Positions 63,901 through 64,000 of a stretch of 64,000 bases of DNA are shown here, one piece after another; position 1 is the first letter of the stretch, and each line of letters starts with the position of its first letter. Under the pieces are notes generated by a model. It ran no database searches. It was not told the DNA's origin and was given only the letters and a program-made list of their open reading frames with translations. Source of the stretch: Phoebastria nigripes. Lineage: Eukaryota > Chordata > Aves > Procellariiformes > Diomedeidae. The stretch lies in assembly GCA_035582835.1 (NCBI GenBank), contig JAYKAV010003109.1:62001-126000 (forward strand). Direction: 5' to 3'. The translations under genes were made by a program, and so were the position numbers.

Positions 63901-64000
63901 GGTTAGTTATGTTTGATTCAGTAAGTACATAAGTGTTTTGTTTAGCTTTTTAACCCCCCAATTAAGCCATATATGCCCTCTGTCTGTATTCTAGCAGGTG

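Larger units (their letters stand above)
51412..64000. other. Non-coding stretch, no gene recognised
   Basis: Twelve and a half kilobases with no gene, RNA or interspersed repeat that I could support. The section 56.4-57.35 kb is GC-richer, with open frames on both strands (plus 56659-57162, minus 56790-57098) that show no known domain. A pyrimidine tract followed by AG at about 57660-57681 looks like a splice acceptor, but no exon could be demonstrated behind it. Unresolved bases at 51824, 52113, 56674, 57088, 59597, 60258, 60523 and 60682. Confidence 0.5.

Noticed and set aside
1..64000. CRISPR array, bacterial genes, rRNA or tRNA genes
   Set aside because: No regularly spaced repeats, no ribosome-binding-site and ORF organisation, and no tRNA or rRNA signature was seen; the repeats present are vertebrate.

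Overview
The window reads as non-coding nuclear DNA from a bird. It is AT-rich, I see no open reading frame that resembles a host protein, and the longest uninterrupted frames are under 170 codons. The avian assignment rests on the repeats: a CR1 LINE 3' end at 45.1-45.3 kb, and three copies of a long terminal repeat (LTR) type I know as abundant in bird genomes. Ancient amniote SINE and LINE relics add weak support. Whether this is intergenic or a large intron cannot be decided from the sequence. The species is not determinable.

Layout. From 1 to about 41.7 kb the sequence is unique-looking AT-rich DNA with a few old repeats. These are a decayed LINE reverse-transcriptase C-terminus (about 1.27-1.43 kb), short pieces of palindromic amniote repeats (8.4, 16.3, 16.9 and 17.05-17.18 kb), a MIR-type SINE (12.86-13.09 kb) and a possible second MIR (33.27-33.38 kb). 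There is also a GC- and CpG-richer patch (12.2-12.55 kb), a diverged tandem duplication (23.3-23.4 kb), several perfect hairpins and simple A/T-rich repeats.

From 41.7 to 51.4 kb lies a cluster of retroelements, all on the minus strand: a solo-type LTR (41754-42347), the CR1 3' end (45121-45326), a second LTR with an assembly gap inside it (48847-49389), and an internally deleted provirus (49859-51406). The provirus has a 5-bp target-site duplication (GGGGC), a lysine-tRNA-type primer-binding site, a 167-codon open frame, a protease fragment carrying the DTGA active-site motif, and only the end of its 3' LTR. From 51.4 to 64 kb I see no gene and no confident repeat other than simple sequence.

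No host operon, RNA gene, CRISPR array or new multi-gene system is visible. The most interesting items are the deleted provirus with its hydrophobic open frame, the two LTR subfamilies with the same ends but different middles, and the inverted-repeat element at 17 kb. More than thirty isolated N positions look like ambiguous base calls.
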